DNA from: Rhodospirillales bacterium | Lineage (GTDB): Bacteria > Pseudomonadota > Alphaproteobacteria > Rhodospirillales > JAPHRK01 | Direction: 5' to 3' | Length of the DNA: 32,532 bases | Assembly: GCA_026196105.1 (NCBI GenBank) | Contig: JAPHRK010000073.1 | Span: forward strand, 1 to 32,532 | Shown here: positions 24,129 through 31,544 of the stretch, one piece after another | Layout: each line of letters begins with the position of its first letter | Position numbering within the stretch: position 1 is the stretch's first letter | The notes under the pieces: model-generated | Seen by the model: the letters and a program-made list of their open reading frames with translations, nothing else | The model's database searches: none | What the model was told of the DNA's origin: nothing | Position numbers and translations under genes: made by a program

Positions 24129-25880
24129 ATGGCCTCGATTGTAAAAATCAGTGCTTACTTAGGAGCTTTATTGGCTCTCGCAGCCTGTGCTGCTCAGCCC
24201 ATAGACCCACAAGCAACACCCGAACTCCCCAGCCAATATAAAGCAAAAGCAGCAGTTAAAGCACAGAAGTACATGATCGTTTCTGCCAACCCCCATGCTT
24301 CAAGAGCTGGTTTAAGCGTTTTGCAAAAAGGCGGAAGTGCTGTTGATGCCGCTATTGCTGCTCAGATGGTGCTAAATGTTGTCGAACCTCAATCTTCTGG
24401 TATTGGTGGTGGGGGATTCTTAATGCATTACGCCACCAAAACGGGCTCTATTGAGGCTTTTGATGGACGTGAAACCGCACCTGCCAAAATTTCACCGGAT
24501 GTGTTCTTGCGCCCAGATGGCAGGCCCAAGGGTTTTTATGAAGCTGCGGTTGGCGGAGCTGCCGTTGGGGTGCCGGGGTTGGTTGCTATGCTGGAATCGG
24601 CCCATAAAAAACATGGAAAACTGCCTTGGGCAGATCTTTTTTCCCCTGCCATAAACCTTGCTGAGAAAGGGTTTTCGGTTTCAGAAAGGCTACATAGCCT
24701 GGTTGCCAGAGATAAGAAGCTTAAAACATTTCCCCAAACTGCGGCGCTGTTTTATGACGCCCAAGGGAAGGCTTTGAGCATCGGCACCCTTTTAAAGAAC
24801 CCAGAACTTGCTCAATCCTTACGGCTTATTGCCAAAGGAGGTGCTTCTGCATTTTACCAAGGGGAAATCGGCAATGATATTGTCAAAGCAGTCAATGGGG
24901 CCAACCCGAACCCTGGGATGCTGTCTTTAGCCGATATGAAGTCTTACACAGCAAAAGATCGAGTTCCTCTTTGTGGCCCTTATCGGTCCTGGCTGGTCTG
25001 CGGCATGCCCCCGCCAAGCTCTGGAGGTTTAGCCACTCTGCAAATTCTTGGATTATTAGAAGGGTTTGATCTGACAAAGATTAAACCTCAGTCAACGGAA
25101 GCAGTTCATCTGTTCGCGGAAGCTGAAAAACTGGCCTTTGCTGATCGCAATATTTACGTCTCGGACCCAGATTTTATTCCGGTACCCACGACAGGTTTAT
25201 TGGATTCTGGGTATTTGACTGACCGTCGAAAATCTATCGATCCTAAAAAATCCATGGGGAAAGCTGAACCAGGTCTGCCGGGTCTTATATCCGAAGCACC
25301 TTTTGCTCCTGACCAAGGAGGTTTTGGTTTCTCAACTACTCATATCAGCATTATTGATGAAGAGGGAAATGCCCTCTCTATGACCACCAGCATTGAAAAT
25401 GCTTTTGGCTCCCGGCTTTTAGTTCGGGGATTTTTACTCAATAACCAGCTGACAGATTTTTCCTTCCTCCCCATTAAAAACGGCTCGCCAGTTGCCAATA
25501 GCGTAGAGGCCAACAAACGCCCACGGAGCTCCATGGCTCCTACTTTGGTTTTTGACGCTTTAGGAAAACCTGCTTTGATTGTTGGCTCCCCTGGTGGATC
25601 ACGAATTATCGGCTACGTTAGTAATACTATTCTAGGGGTTTTGGATTGGAAAATGGATGCCCAAGAAGCGGTTTCCCTTCCCCATTATCAAAATCGAAAT
25701 GACCTGACTGAGTTGGAAAAAGGCTCAAGCCTGGAAGCTCTCAAAATACCATTGGAAGCTCTAGGACACAAAATTCGCCTGACCCCTATGACAAGCGGCC
25801 TTCATGTAATTCAAGTTACTCCAGATGGATTAATCGGAGGAGCTGACCCTCGGCGGGAAGGAATTGCCTTAGGCAGATAA
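24129..25880 (+). CDS. ggt: Gamma-glutamyltransferase, lipoprotein form
   Basis: This 583-residue protein, from ATG 24129, has GGGAG at 8 bases. An in-frame TTG at 24114 is less likely. The N-terminus ends in a lipobox, ALAAC with Cys20, so the enzyme may be anchored in the outer membrane facing the periplasm. The Ntn-hydrolase landmarks are present: MVSANPHAS-like IVSANPHASRAG, GGSAVDAAIA, GGGGFLMHY, the autoprocessing site at FSTTHISIIDEEGNA (the first Thr becomes the nucleophile), and GSPGGSRI. GGT cleaves and transfers the gamma-glutamyl group of glutathione. Full family length suggests that it is intact. Confidence 0.92.
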   Translation: MASIVKISAYLGALLALAACAAQPIDPQATPELPSQYKAKAAVKAQKYMIVSANPHASRAGLSVLQKGGSAVDAAIAAQMVLNVVEPQSSGIGGGGFLMHYATKTGSIEAFDGRETAPAKISPDVFLRPDGRPKGFYEAAVGGAAVGVPGLVAMLESAHKKHGKLPWADLFSPAINLAEKGFSVSERLHSLVARDKKLKTFPQTAALFYDAQGKALSIGTLLKNPELAQSLRLIAKGGASAFYQGEIGNDIVKAVNGANPNPGMLSLADMKSYTAKDRVPLCGPYRSWLVCGMPPPSSGGLATLQILGLLEGFDLTKIKPQSTEAVHLFAEAEKLAFADRNIYVSDPDFIPVPTTGLLDSGYLTDRRKSIDPKKSMGKAEPGLPGLISEAPFAPDQGGFGFSTTHISIIDEEGNALSMTTSIENAFGSRLLVRGFLLNNQLTDFSFLPIKNGSPVANSVEANKRPRSSMAPTLVFDALGKPALIVGSPGGSRIIGYVSNTILGVLDWKMDAQEAVSLPHYQNRNDLTELEKGSSLEALKIPLEALGHKIRLTPMTSGLHVIQVTPDGLIGGADPRREGIALGR

Positions 25881-25985
25881 GATTCAAGCAGCTCGCCTTA
25901 GTTGATTAATCTGTTAGTATTTCTGTTTAATTGGGATTTATTTAATAATTAGCCTATAGTATGTCTCGAATATGGAGAATTTACT

Positions 25986-26741
25986 TTGCTACTTGGACGA
26001 CTTATTTCCTTTATTGCCATTTTCTCTTTTTACTTAGTGGCACCATCCTTTGGCGAGGATGGTCGGGTTACACTCATTTTCCCAGAGGATGGGTATGCGC
26101 CATATCTCTTGCCCAAATCTCATGGTCATAAAGGCATTATGGTTGAAACCTTAAGCAGCGCGCTTAGTAGCCAAGGCTATACGGTTGAAATTAATCATAT
26201 GCCAGAATTCAGGGGCCATATGATGCTGGAAAAAGGTAAAGGCCACTTTTTCCCCACCGCACGAGAATGGACCAAAACGCCAGATAAATATTTATGGACC
26301 GAACCCGTTCTGAGCGTTGCTGATAATATCATTACCCGAAGCGATTCGAAGCGATCTATTTCCTCGATTGATGATCTTAAAGGATTATCGCTCGGAACTC
26401 TTTACCAGTTCACCTATCCTTCTTTTGAGCCATATTTTATAACAGGTCAGATTAACCGGATAGATGGGCGTAATGTTGCTCAACTGATTAAAATGCTTCT
26501 GAGAGGGCGCATTGACGCAATCATTCTCGATAAAAATATACTTGCATGGGAAATTCGAAATAACCCCAACTATGTCCTTACTGCCTTTCAAATCTCTAAA
26601 CAAACTTATGATCCCGTTCAATATCGTTTCATGGTTGCCAAACAAGGGAAATTGAAACCTGTTGTTCAGGCTTTCAACAAAGCCCTTTCTGGGATGCTAC
26701 AATCTGGAAAACTGAAGAAAATTATTGAAAGCTATCGCTGA
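25986..26741 (+). CDS. Family-3-type periplasmic solute-binding protein
   Basis: This 251-residue protein has a signal peptide (about 1-23, LVAPSFG-ED). Two lobes of an amino-acid-type binding protein follow: GHKGIMVETLSSAL, FFPTAREWTKTPDK, and IDDLKGLSLGTLYQFTYPS in the second lobe. The C-terminus is a helical closing segment (VVQAFNKALSGMLQSGKLKKIIESY). No permease or ATPase lies nearby, so it may be an orphan sensor or binding protein, as is common for short SBP_bac_3 paralogues in motile alphaproteobacteria. The start is TTG at 25986, with GGAGA about 7 bases upstream. Confidence 0.82.
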   Translation: MLLGRLISFIAIFSFYLVAPSFGEDGRVTLIFPEDGYAPYLLPKSHGHKGIMVETLSSALSSQGYTVEINHMPEFRGHMMLEKGKGHFFPTAREWTKTPDKYLWTEPVLSVADNIITRSDSKRSISSIDDLKGLSLGTLYQFTYPSFEPYFITGQINRIDGRNVAQLIKMLLRGRIDAIILDKNILAWEIRNNPNYVLTAFQISKQTYDPVQYRFMVAKQGKLKPVVQAFNKALSGMLQSGKLKKIIESYR

Positions 26742-26777
26742 TTAACTTTGCCATATTTTTTTAAGGAAAGAGGGGGA

Positions 26778-26902
26778 GATGTTTTCGGGCGAGGAGCTAA
26801 TAGGGAGGGGAGTTAGCTCTTTATAGCCTGGGGGGGCATGATCTGGAGGGGGGCCAGATCGTTCAGCGCCCGAAAACATCAGTAATTAGTCTTTGTCTCT
26901 TG
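26778..26902 (-). ncRNA. Candidate structured small RNA with C-rich loops
   Basis: A perfect 14-bp outer stem, GATGTTTTCGGGCG (26778-26791) with CGCCCGAAAACATC (26867-26880), encloses two perfect 7-bp hairpins. Hairpin A has stem GAGCTAA 26794-26800 and TTAGCTC 26813-26819. Hairpin B has stem GATCTGG 26840-26846 and CCAGATC 26854-26860. On the minus strand the loops read CTCCCCTCCCTA and CCCCCCT, and the linker contains CCCCCCC, so single-stranded parts are C-rich and complementary to Shine-Dalgarno sequences. A promoter with a CRP-like site lies directly upstream on the minus strand, which sets the orientation. No U-tract terminator is visible, so the 3' end is unknown. I recognise no named family. 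Confidence 0.55.
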
Positions 26903-26908
26903 AAAACT

Positions 26909-26951
26909 AATATAGCCAATATCAATTACGCCCGCTGTGATGGGTGTCACA
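26909..26951 (-). promoter_or_regulatory. CRP-type class II promoter for the structured RNA
   Basis: The plus strand at 26936-26951 reads TGTGATGGGTGTCACA, a perfect TGTGA-N6-TCACA palindrome. On the minus strand a TATATT box (26909-26914) follows after 21 bp. Placing the start at about 26902 puts the site centre near -41.5, the class II activator position. The same TATATTAGTTTT 12-mer also occurs upstream of pgk. Binding by a CRP/FNR-family protein is inferred. Confidence 0.5.
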
Positions 26952-27020
26952 TATTTTATTAAAGTTTTAGATAAATTCTGGCCTGCTTTTAAAATTTAGT
27001 GTTCCTAATCATAAACTACT

Positions 27021-27512
27021 CTATATATCAAACCGCCCTTGCTCCGTATTTTTATTTAGTTGTTCTGCTTCAAAAACACGACCATTCATCACCCCATATA
27101 CCCCTTGAGGTAAGGTTTGAGCTGCAATAATCGCCCCACCTAGATTGAAGGGGCCATCTGAAAAACTCAACGAGTGAGGACGCATAGCCCCCGTGAGAAC
27201 AATGGTTTTTCCTGTAACGCGCTGTGAAATCCAGCGAGCACTTTGGCCCAAGGTTCCAGTACCATGGGTAACAACAATCGCAGACTCGGGTGCCACTTCA
27301 ATGGCTTTGACGATGGCACCTCGATCATCATCATCAAAATCAAGGCTATCTTTAAGCATAACACGCTGAATTATTGGAAAATCACATCTCCCTAAAGATA
27401 GAATTTCAGGGATTTGGGTGGCTCCATCTTTGGCAAAAGCTAGAGTTTCCGTGTAAGGGTCATGAATTTTATCGATGGTCCCACCAGTGACAATAATTCG
27501 AAGTTTTTGCAT
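27021..27512 (-). CDS. Short single-domain asparaginase-like protein
   Basis: This 163-residue protein corresponds to the N-terminal domain of L-asparaginases. The first threonine motif is VTGGTIDK (about 8-15 from this start) and the second is VVTHGTGTLGQSA, followed by KTIVLTGAMRP and NGRVFEAEQLNKN. The C-terminal domain of the 330-residue enzymes is missing. Short proteins ending in a similar place are widespread in Proteobacteria, so this is probably a family form and not a truncation. Activity is unproven. ATG 27512 has AGGGG eight bases upstream and is preferred over ATG 27518. It is the last gene of the histidine kinase-tam-asparaginase run. Confidence 0.8.
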   Translation of the reverse strand: MQKLRIIVTGGTIDKIHDPYTETLAFAKDGATQIPEILSLGRCDFPIIQRVMLKDSLDFDDDDRGAIVKAIEVAPESAIVVTHGTGTLGQSARWISQRVTGKTIVLTGAMRPHSLSFSDGPFNLGGAIIAAQTLPQGVYGVMNGRVFEAEQLNKNTEQGRFDI

Positions 27513-27529
27513 CAACATGGCCCCTTTTC

Positions 27530-28300
27530 TTATGGTTTTCCTACCACGATGAATAGGCGACGAAACGGTAACAAGGTATTGCCATCGGATTGTTTCGGAA
27601 AAGCCTGAGCGATCCGGCGACTATATTCAGCAAGGAAAGCTTCTTTTTCCTCCCTCTCTCCCAAAGCATCCAGAAACCCTTTAAGGGCTGTTCCTTTTGT
27701 CCATTCTACCACAGGGTTTTCCCCTTCCAGCACATGGTAATACTCGGTTTCCCAGATAGAGAGGTGAGAAGAAAGAGGTTTCAGAAGATCATAATAAAAG
27801 GCAGGGTCTTCGACCTTATTCTTACCCAACAAGGGAGCTAACTTCTCTTCCCAAGGGCCGGATGCCACAGTATCGCCAATGCAAGTATGGGAAGGGGCCC
27901 GGTGGTTATGGGGCATTTGCACCGCCAACTCTCCACCAGGAGCTAAAATCGACATCAGGCGGGTAAATAATCCCCCGTGGCTTCCCAGCCAATGAAGAGC
28001 AGCGTTGGAGAAAACCAGAGATGGTGCCGTCTCAGGGTTCCAATCAGCCACATCCCCTTGTTGCCAGTTAATCCCTTTAATTTCATTCGCTTTTATCAAC
28101 ATTTCCTGCGAGCTATCGAGGCCCGTGACCTGAGCATTTGGAAAGCGTTGCGCCAATATTTCCGTAACATTGCCTGGGCCACAGCCAAGATCAACTATGG
28201 TTTTTGGGTTTTCTAAAGTGATCTGACCCATCAAATCGAGAGCAGGCCTGAGCCGTTCACCGGCAAATTTAAGGTATTGTTGAGTGTTCCAGACGGTCAC
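27530..28300 (-). CDS. tam: Trans-aconitate 2-methyltransferase
   Basis: This 256-residue SAM-dependent methyltransferase has motif I VDLGCGPGNVTEILAQRFP (about 36-54), VTGLDSSQEML, and VFSNAALHWLGSHGGLF, the last characteristic of Tam. The N-terminal MTVWNTQQYLKFAGERLRPALDL also matches Tam closely. It methylates trans-aconitate, an inhibitory by-product of aconitase, in the cytoplasm. The start is GTG 28300, overlapping the TGA of the kinase gene (GTGA), with AGAGG upstream. The overlap indicates translational coupling. Confidence 0.9.
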   Translation of the reverse strand: MTVWNTQQYLKFAGERLRPALDLMGQITLENPKTIVDLGCGPGNVTEILAQRFPNAQVTGLDSSQEMLIKANEIKGINWQQGDVADWNPETAPSLVFSNAALHWLGSHGGLFTRLMSILAPGGELAVQMPHNHRAPSHTCIGDTVASGPWEEKLAPLLGKNKVEDPAFYYDLLKPLSSHLSIWETEYYHVLEGENPVVEWTKGTALKGFLDALGEREEKEAFLAEYSRRIAQAFPKQSDGNTLLPFRRLFIVVGKP

Positions 28301-29736
28301 GGGTTTGCCTCTTCATCCTCAACAGGTTTAGGAAAAGTGAGTAAAAAGGTACTGCCATCTTTCCCTGTTGAATCAAGCTCCAAGGCTCCACCGTGGGACT
28401 GCATAATATCTTTGGCAATAATCAAACCCAAACCAGTTCCCCCTTTACGGGCCGATCCTTGGAAGGGTTTAAAGAGGTTTTCTATAGCAATATCAGGCAT
28501 ACCGGGACCGTTATCGGTTAGATAAAGTTTGATAAACGGGCCACTTTCCTCAGCCGAAACCGACAGTTTCGTTGCTCCAGCCTGAATAGCATTATTTACC
28601 AGATTGCCTACAGCACGCACCAACTGGTCCATATCTCCGTCAATTTCAAACATCTGCGGGATATGATTTTCCCAGATGGTTTCATTCTCTGCATCATGAG
28701 CCAGATGAATAGGACGTACAGCTGACTTAGTTTCATCAAATAAATCAGAGAGATATAGCCTCTCTAAAAACAGATGCAGTCCGGTTTCGCCAACAAAGTG
28801 CAAGGTATGACTACAGAGAGTCACAGCCTTATCGATGGCTTCGATAAGGCGAGGGGCAATTTCTCGGACATCAGGGTCTTCGCTTTTTGCAAGGCGATCA
28901 GAAATGAGCATTGCCGTTGCCAGAGTATTTCGAAGGTCGTGATTAATCTTCGCCACAGCTGAGCCCAAGGCCGCCAACCGGGTTTTTTCTTTCAAAGCGG
29001 TTTGCAAATCCCGCTGCATAGCTGCCAGAACTTGTTGAGCAATACCTATTTCGTCACTCGCCCCACTGGGTTGGATAATCGCCTCATCGTCTTCTGGTTT
29101 CTCTCGAAAGCGGATCATACTGCGGGTAATTAGACCCATAGGTCGCACCATCAGCCATTGTAAACTCAAATAAACAAAAGCCGCCGTAAAGAGAGAAACC
29201 ACAATAGAGAGTGCCAGAATCCGCTCTGAATAGTCATACATCGCCATTCTTAAGGGGGATTCGTCTAAAATCACTTCAACCATGGTTTTAGGATTCACCG
29301 TCGAGGGACCAATAACCCGCAAAATCCGATTATTGTTCTGGACCAAGGTCTGAAAGGCCCCTTTAAGGAGATGGGCAATACTATCATCCTTCATAAGAAC
29401 CGTCTGATCGACCCTTGTAGGCATATCCATGGACAAGGCCATGATCCGCATACCGTCTTTGGTCAGGGCAATGCCGTGGGCACCAGCATGATCAAGCAAG
29501 CGGTTTTGTAATTCCTGTGGCAGGTTTTCCCCCATAGCGACCTCTGTTGCCAAAGCTGCCAGTTCAGCAGAAGCAATACGCGCTTCAAACCATACTTTAC
29601 GGAATCGGGAGATTGAGGGGACATAGATCAGCACTTCACTGATCATGACGGTAATGATGGTGAAGACAAGCAGGCGTGCTGACAGGCTTTTCATGCCTGA
29701 AATCTTCGTCGATTCTTTTACACCATCCTCACTCAT
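28297..29736 (-). CDS. Membrane sensor histidine kinase
   Basis: In this 479-residue protein TM1 is at about residues 20-40, followed by a periplasmic sensor region of about 130 residues, and TM2 is at about 173-198. HAMP follows at about 198-250. The phosphorylation site is His266 in KINHDLRNTLATAM. The ATPase domain contains the N-box LVNNAIQAGA, the G1 box DNGPGMP and the G2 box KGGTGLGLIIAKDIM. It would phosphorylate a response regulator, but none is encoded in the window, so it is an orphan here. It overlaps tam by 4 bp. The signal it senses is unknown. Confidence 0.92.
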   Translation of the reverse strand: MSEDGVKESTKISGMKSLSARLLVFTIITVMISEVLIYVPSISRFRKVWFEARIASAELAALATEVAMGENLPQELQNRLLDHAGAHGIALTKDGMRIMALSMDMPTRVDQTVLMKDDSIAHLLKGAFQTLVQNNNRILRVIGPSTVNPKTMVEVILDESPLRMAMYDYSERILALSIVVSLFTAAFVYLSLQWLMVRPMGLITRSMIRFREKPEDDEAIIQPSGASDEIGIAQQVLAAMQRDLQTALKEKTRLAALGSAVAKINHDLRNTLATAMLISDRLAKSEDPDVREIAPRLIEAIDKAVTLCSHTLHFVGETGLHLFLERLYLSDLFDETKSAVRPIHLAHDAENETIWENHIPQMFEIDGDMDQLVRAVGNLVNNAIQAGATKLSVSAEESGPFIKLYLTDNGPGMPDIAIENLFKPFQGSARKGGTGLGLIIAKDIMQSHGGALELDSTGKDGSTFLLTFPKPVEDEEANP

Positions 29737-29749
29737 AGTTTAGGGTAAG

Positions 29750-29986
29750 TTAGGCAAGGATGTTAACGACACTACCACGACTTGTATCAAAAGAATTACG
29801 TGCTTTCTCAGCCTCATCGACCTGGGATACAGGTTGAACAGGATTCGTAATTTCAGATTTTTCTTGAGTTTCTTGGGCTTGCTGATTCGCTTGGTTAGGA
29901 ACCTGCGAGACAGCTGCAGCTACTTGAGCTTCTTGTTGCTGCCCATTGAGTATAGCAGCCAAGTTATTTGGGCTATTTATTTGCAT
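29750..29986 (-). CDS. Small Gln/Ala/Asn-rich, probably disordered protein
   Basis: This 78-residue protein has ATG 29986 with GGAG at 8 bases, a good start. Composition is low in aromatic residues and rich in Gln, Ala, Asn and Val (NGQQQEAQVAAAVSQVPNQA). The end, ARNSFDTSRGSVVNILA, looks conserved-like. No signal peptide or domain is recognised. It is 13 bp upstream of the kinase gene on the same strand, so cotranscription is likely and a role as an accessory of that system is possible. Confidence 0.65.
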   Translation of the reverse strand: MQINSPNNLAAILNGQQQEAQVAAAVSQVPNQANQQAQETQEKSEITNPVQPVSQVDEAEKARNSFDTSRGSVVNILA

Positions 29987-30163
29987 TTGGATTCTCCAGT
30001 TTTCCAGCCGAATTCTTCAGCCAGCACAAATACTATCCCACAAAATTAACCATTTGGCAACTTTTTAAGACTCATTTTACTACTTACGCGATTCATTGGT
30101 TAGGATTGGTCTATCGACCAACCCGCGTTTGAAACACAGTGAAGCGTAACCAAACTCAACTTC

Positions 30164-31357
30164 TTAAATTCTTAAAACAGCAACGCCGGGGAGTTCCTTG
30201 CCTTCTAGCCATTCTAGGAAGGCGCCGCCCGCTGTGGAGATATAGGAGAAATCCTGGTCGGCTTTGGCATGGGCAAGAGCAGCAACTGTATCTCCACCGC
30301 CAGCAACGGAGAGCATTTTACCTTCCTTGGTCAGGGCGGCAGCGCGTTGGGCTACACCGTTGGTTCCTTTATCAAAAGGTGCAATTTCAAAAGCGCCCAT
30401 AGGTCCATTCCATACCAAGGTTTTACATTCCGCCAATTTTTCATCAAGGTAAGCAATTGTTGCTGGGCCAATATCCAAAATCATGCCATCGCTTGGGACC
30501 TGATCAAGATCAACAACCTCGTTGGCAGCCCCTTCTTTAAACTCTTTCGCGACAACCGCATCTTTGGGCAACAATACTTCACATCCGGCTTTTTCAGCTT
30601 TAGCGAGGATTTCTCGAGCAGTATCAGCAAGGTCATGCTCACAAAGGGAGTTACCAACATCCACCCCTTGAGCATTCAGGAAAGTGTTTGCCATGCCACC
30701 ACCGATGATCAGACGGTCAACTTTTGCAACAAGATTACCTAAAACATCCAGCTTGCTGGAAACTTTTGCCCCCCCAACAAGAGCGGCAACAGGGCGCTGT
30801 GGGGCGTCCAATGCATTTGAAAGAGCTTCTAGCTCAGCTTGCATCAGCCGACCCGCATAAGCTGGGAGCAAACGAGCAATAGCCTCTGTTGAGGCATGAG
30901 CCCGGTGAGAGCATGAAAAGGCTTCAGAAACATAAACATCCCCCAGCGCTGCCAACTGCCTAGCAAAGGTTTGATCATTGTCTGTTTCAGCCTTGTAGAA
31001 ACGTAAGTTCTCCAACAGGGCGATATCTCCATTCCCCATTTTCGAAATGACTGATTCAGCAGCTTCCCCGATACAATCGTTAGCAAAAGCAACCTCTTTC
31101 CCCAGAGCCGCCCCCAAAGCACCTGCGACAGGTTTTAGTGACATTTCAGGAATAACCTCGCCTTTGGGTCGTCCAAAATGGCACATAACAATGACCTTAG
31201 CCCCTTTGTCCATCAACTCTTTCAAAGTAGGAACTGTCCGGTTAATTCGGGTTGAATCCGTTACAACTTCATCCTTCATCGGAACATTAAGATCCGCGCG
31301 GACTAAAACACGTTTGCCAGAGACATCTACTTGATCAAGGGTTTTGAAGTTGCTCAT
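30164..31357 (-). CDS. pgk: Phosphoglycerate kinase
   Basis: This 397-residue protein is standard for PGK. The signature [14 protein letters not shown] lies at about residues 15-28, followed by [52 protein letters not shown] and the ATP-site [12 protein letters not shown]. It converts 1,3-bisphosphoglycerate to 3-phosphoglycerate in glycolysis, reversibly. It stands alone here, without gap or fba next to it. TATATTAGTTTT about 35 bp upstream may be part of its promoter. A 6-bp hairpin (30106-30121) downstream lacks a U-tract. Confidence 0.97.
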   Translation of the reverse strand: MSNFKTLDQVDVSGKRVLVRADLNVPMKDEVVTDSTRINRTVPTLKELMDKGAKVIVMCHFGRPKGEVIPEMSLKPVAGALGAALGKEVAFANDCIGEAAESVISKMGNGDIALLENLRFYKAETDNDQTFARQLAALGDVYVSEAFSCSHRAHASTEAIARLLPAYAGRLMQAELEALSNALDAPQRPVAALVGGAKVSSKLDVLGNLVAKVDRLIIGGGMANTFLNAQGVDVGNSLCEHDLADTAREILAKAEKAGCEVLLPKDAVVAKEFKEGAANEVVDLDQVPSDGMILDIGPATIAYLDEKLAECKTLVWNGPMGAFEIAPFDKGTNGVAQRAAALTKEGKMLSVAGGGDTVAALAHAKADQDFSYISTAGGAFLEWLEGKELPGVAVLRI

Positions 31358-31486
31358 TTTGGGGCCTATTGCATAAATTGATTATGAGAAAAAACTAATA
31401 TAACGACTTTCATCGCAAAATAGAAGCTTTTCAACGGTTGTCCGCTGTTATGCAAAAGGAACGCTTTCAAGGCAAGGGGGGCAGAC

Positions 31487-31517
31487 AACAAAAGAGGCCG
31501 CCAAAGCAGCCTCTTTT
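31487..31517 (-). terminator. Intrinsic terminator of the RTX gene
   Basis: On the minus strand AAAAGAGGC, a 10-nt loop, and GCCTCTTTT (31490-31498 with 31509-31517) form a perfect 9-bp stem. It begins 28 bp after the RTX stop. The stem's own T4 and following GTTGT supply the tail. Confidence 0.75.
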
Positions 31518-31544
31518 TATATTCATATGGGACGTCAGTTCTTT

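Noticed and set aside
26772-26853. G-quadruplex on the plus strand from four G-tracts
   Set aside because: The G-tracts are far apart and lie in loops of strong perfect stems, and the promoter evidence favours the C-rich strand, so hairpins explain them better.
27021-27518. Asparaginase as a truncated pseudogene
   Set aside because: The C-terminus ends like known short single-domain homologs, and the frame and motifs are intact.
30139-31334. Plus-strand ORFs of up to 157 codons opposite pgk
   Set aside because: They are antisense shadows of an intact, highly conserved gene and show no recognisable protein features.
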